Of a stretch of DNA of 64,000 bases, positions 62,548-64,000 are shown piece after piece. A model generated the notes under the pieces. The model did not search any database and was not told the origin of the DNA. It was given only the letters and a program-made list of their open reading frames with translations. The stretch is from Alcaligenes parafaecalis (lineage in GTDB: Bacteria > Pseudomonadota > Gammaproteobacteria > Burkholderiales > Burkholderiaceae_B), in contig NZ_JAPKNA010000003.1 in NCBI RefSeq assembly GCF_026344135.1, positions 1 to 64,000 on the forward strand. Direction: 5' to 3'. Made by a program: the position numbers and the translations under genes. Each line of letters begins with the position of its first letter. The stretch's first letter is position 1.

Positions 62548-63663
62548 TTAAGCTGCCTGGGCCAGAGTTTCCTGGCTGTGTTGTGCAATCGCTAAACACG
62601 CGGTCAGGCCGGGGGATTCGATGCCGAACAGATTCAGTAGTCCGGGGATGCCGTGGTCGGCAGGCCCGGAAAAAACGAAGTCGGCGGCCGCATGGCCTGC
62701 GGGCACAATTTTAGGCCGGATACCGCTGTAGGCCGGGTTCAGACTGTGATCGGGCAGGGCAGGCCAGTACTCGCGTACGGCGGCGTAAAAGGACTGGCCC
62801 CGCTGTGGGTCCATATCGTAGTTTTCGTCCTGCACCCATTCTGTGTCCGGGCCAAAGCGGGCCTGGCCAGCCAGATCCAGTGTCAGATGGACACCCAGAC
62901 CGGCTTTATTGGGCATGGGGTAGATCAGGTGCTTGAAAGGCGAGCGGCCTGCCAAAGAGAAATAGCTGCCCTTGCACAGATAGGCGTTCGGGATATGGCT
63001 GGCATCCAGCCCCTGGATGTGACGTGCGGCGTCCACCGCACCCAGGCCAGCGGCATTGATCAGGTGTGTGGTGGTCAGGCTGAAGGGTTCTGCGCCACCC
63101 ACGTGCACCTCAAAACCTTGCTCGGGCAGGACACGCGCACTGACAAAGGGTGTATTGAAGACCAGTTGCGCGCCATGGTTTTCAGCATCGCCTTGCAGAG
63201 CCAGCATCAGGGCATGCGTGTCCACGATGCCGGTAGAGGGCGACAGTAAAGCTGCGCTGCAATTCAATGCCGGTTCCAGTGCTTTGGCCTGAGCGGCGTC
63301 CAGCCACTGCAAATCGTCGACTCCACAGGCAAGCGCTTGGGCTTGCAGTTGTTGCAGTCCCGCTTCCTGCTCGGGCCCTGTCGCCACAATCAGTTTGCCG
63401 CAACGCTTGTGGTCGATATGGTGCTCTTGGCAGTAGTCATACAGCATGGCTTTGCCTGCTACACACAGACGGGCCTTCAGGCTGCCGGGTGTGTAGTAAA
63501 TACCGGCGTGTATGACTTCCGAGTTACGCGAGCTGACGCCATTGCCGATGCTGGCGGTTTGCTCAATCAGCAGAGCCTCCATGCCTTGCTGGGCCATTTG
63601 TCGGGCGCAGGCCAAACCTACGACCCCGGCTCCCAGCACTATGCAATCGACATCGTTTGCCAT
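62548..63663 (-). CDS. FAD-dependent oxidoreductase, L-2-hydroxyglutarate oxidase-like
   Basis: 371 residues of the DAO/GlpD-like superfamily from the ATG at 63663 (AAGG upstream). N-terminal FAD motif CIVLGAGVVGLACARQ, then SSRNSEVIHAGIYYTPGSLKARLC and a C-terminal GIRPKIVPAGHAAADF-type stretch, close to LhgO/L-2-hydroxyglutarate dehydrogenases. It probably oxidises a 2-hydroxy acid. It lies 31 nt upstream of purU in the same direction. Confidence 0.85.
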   Translation of the reverse strand: MANDVDCIVLGAGVVGLACARQMAQQGMEALLIEQTASIGNGVSSRNSEVIHAGIYYTPGSLKARLCVAGKAMLYDYCQEHHIDHKRCGKLIVATGPEQEAGLQQLQAQALACGVDDLQWLDAAQAKALEPALNCSAALLSPSTGIVDTHALMLALQGDAENHGAQLVFNTPFVSARVLPEQGFEVHVGGAEPFSLTTTHLINAAGLGAVDAARHIQGLDASHIPNAYLCKGSYFSLAGRSPFKHLIYPMPNKAGLGVHLTLDLAGQARFGPDTEWVQDENYDMDPQRGQSFYAAVREYWPALPDHSLNPAYSGIRPKIVPAGHAAADFVFSGPADHGIPGLLNLFGIESPGLTACLAIAQHSQETLAQAA

Positions 63664-63750
63664 GATCAGAACCTTATGGGCGCGTTGGAGCAAAAGGCGT
63701 AGTGTACTCCCGCCATGCAGCCCTCGTCAGGGGCGTATTGAAACACCCTT

Positions 63751-64000
63751 TCACACCAGGGAAGGCGTCAGATCAAAGTCGCCCGCATGGTAGATCAGGG
63801 GCTGATGGGCGCTGCGTTCGCAGTGGGTGACTTCACCGATAAAAATCAGGTGGTCGCCTGCCTCATGCACGGCATAAGGCTTGCACTCGAACCAGGCACT
63901 GCAACGCTCGTCATCCAGCATGGGCAAGCCGTGCGGGGAGCGTTTCAGGGGGTGATCGCGAAAACGCTCGGCCTGCTCACCCCAGGCAAAGCGCTTGGCC
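63751..64000 (-). CDS. Flavin reductase-like protein (partial, cut by window end)
   Basis: The 82 C-terminal residues lie in the window; the start is beyond 64000. The segments AWFECKPYAVHEAGDHLIFIGEV and PLIYHAGDFD are those of the FMN-binding flavin reductase-like split barrel used by two-component monooxygenases. Stop codon at 63751-63753. The partner oxygenase, if any, lies outside the window. Confidence 0.75.
   Translation of the reverse strand, partial: AKRFAWGEQAERFRDHPLKRSPHGLPMLDDERCSAWFECKPYAVHEAGDHLIFIGEVTHCERSAHQPLIYHAGDFDLTPSLV

Overview
The window looks like chromosome from a betaproteobacterium of the Alcaligenaceae, most likely Alcaligenes itself. The basis is gene order: queA-tgt-yajC-secD-secF, miaB-ybeZ-ybeY-ybeX-lnt, tkt-gap-pgk and fba-purC-purE-purK-sua5 are typical Burkholderiales neighbourhoods, and the protein sequences have a Bordetella/Alcaligenes character. 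The genus is an inference by eye; no search was run. Coding density is high and I see no prophage, insertion sequence, CRISPR array or rRNA operon. The only RNA gene recognised is tRNA-Ala(GGC) at the left edge.

Layout. 1-3.5 kb: tRNA-Ala, a 490-nt non-coding leader, and a membrane PAS-GGDEF-EAL protein. 3.5-9.1 kb (minus): miaB-phoH-ybeY-corC-lnt (tRNA modification, RNA quality control, ion efflux, lipoprotein acylation). 9.3-10.3 kb: a ParD-like ribbon-helix-helix gene translationally coupled to a complete second-type methionine aminopeptidase, with a perfect 9-bp inverted repeat in front. 10.4-10.7 kb: a nested palindrome of about 283 bp. 10.7-16.3 kb (minus): queA-tgt-yajC-secD-secF (queuosine synthesis and Sec export). 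16.5-20.8 kb (plus): PBP4, uracil phosphoribosyltransferase, an unknown exported protein and the small membrane trio DUF883-YqjE-YqjK.

20.9-28.3 kb is the most distinctive accessory block. A LysR regulator is followed by six closely spaced genes with strong ribosome binding sites: Rieske oxygenase, its FMN/2Fe-2S reductase, an NAD(P) sugar-epimerase-type dehydrogenase, an unrecognised 204-residue protein, a DUF1116 (AllG/YlbE-like) protein and an amidase. I read it as a catabolic pathway for an unidentified nitrogen-containing compound. It is followed by an MHS-type transporter divergent from a second LysR regulator.

31.7-42 kb is mostly core metabolism: glyoxalase I, UbiD, a lytic transglycosylase, an aminotransferase, a degenerate FAD-oxidase-like protein, the MaeB malic enzyme, a patatin-like lipase overlapping an orphan barstar, and RsmE. 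42-55.7 kb carries tkt-gap-pgk, then an inserted oxidoreductase group (epimerase, aldehyde dehydrogenase, SDR) and mog, then fba-purC-purE-purK-sua5. The GAPDH has the Asn-Ala fingerprint of NADP-preferring gluconeogenic GapB enzymes, which fits an organism living on organic acids. 55.7-64 kb holds an alpha/beta hydrolase, a MaoC hydratase between inverted 16-bp repeats, glutaryl-CoA dehydrogenase divergent from a LysR-ggt pair, purU, an L-2-hydroxyglutarate-oxidase-like flavoprotein and a truncated flavin reductase.
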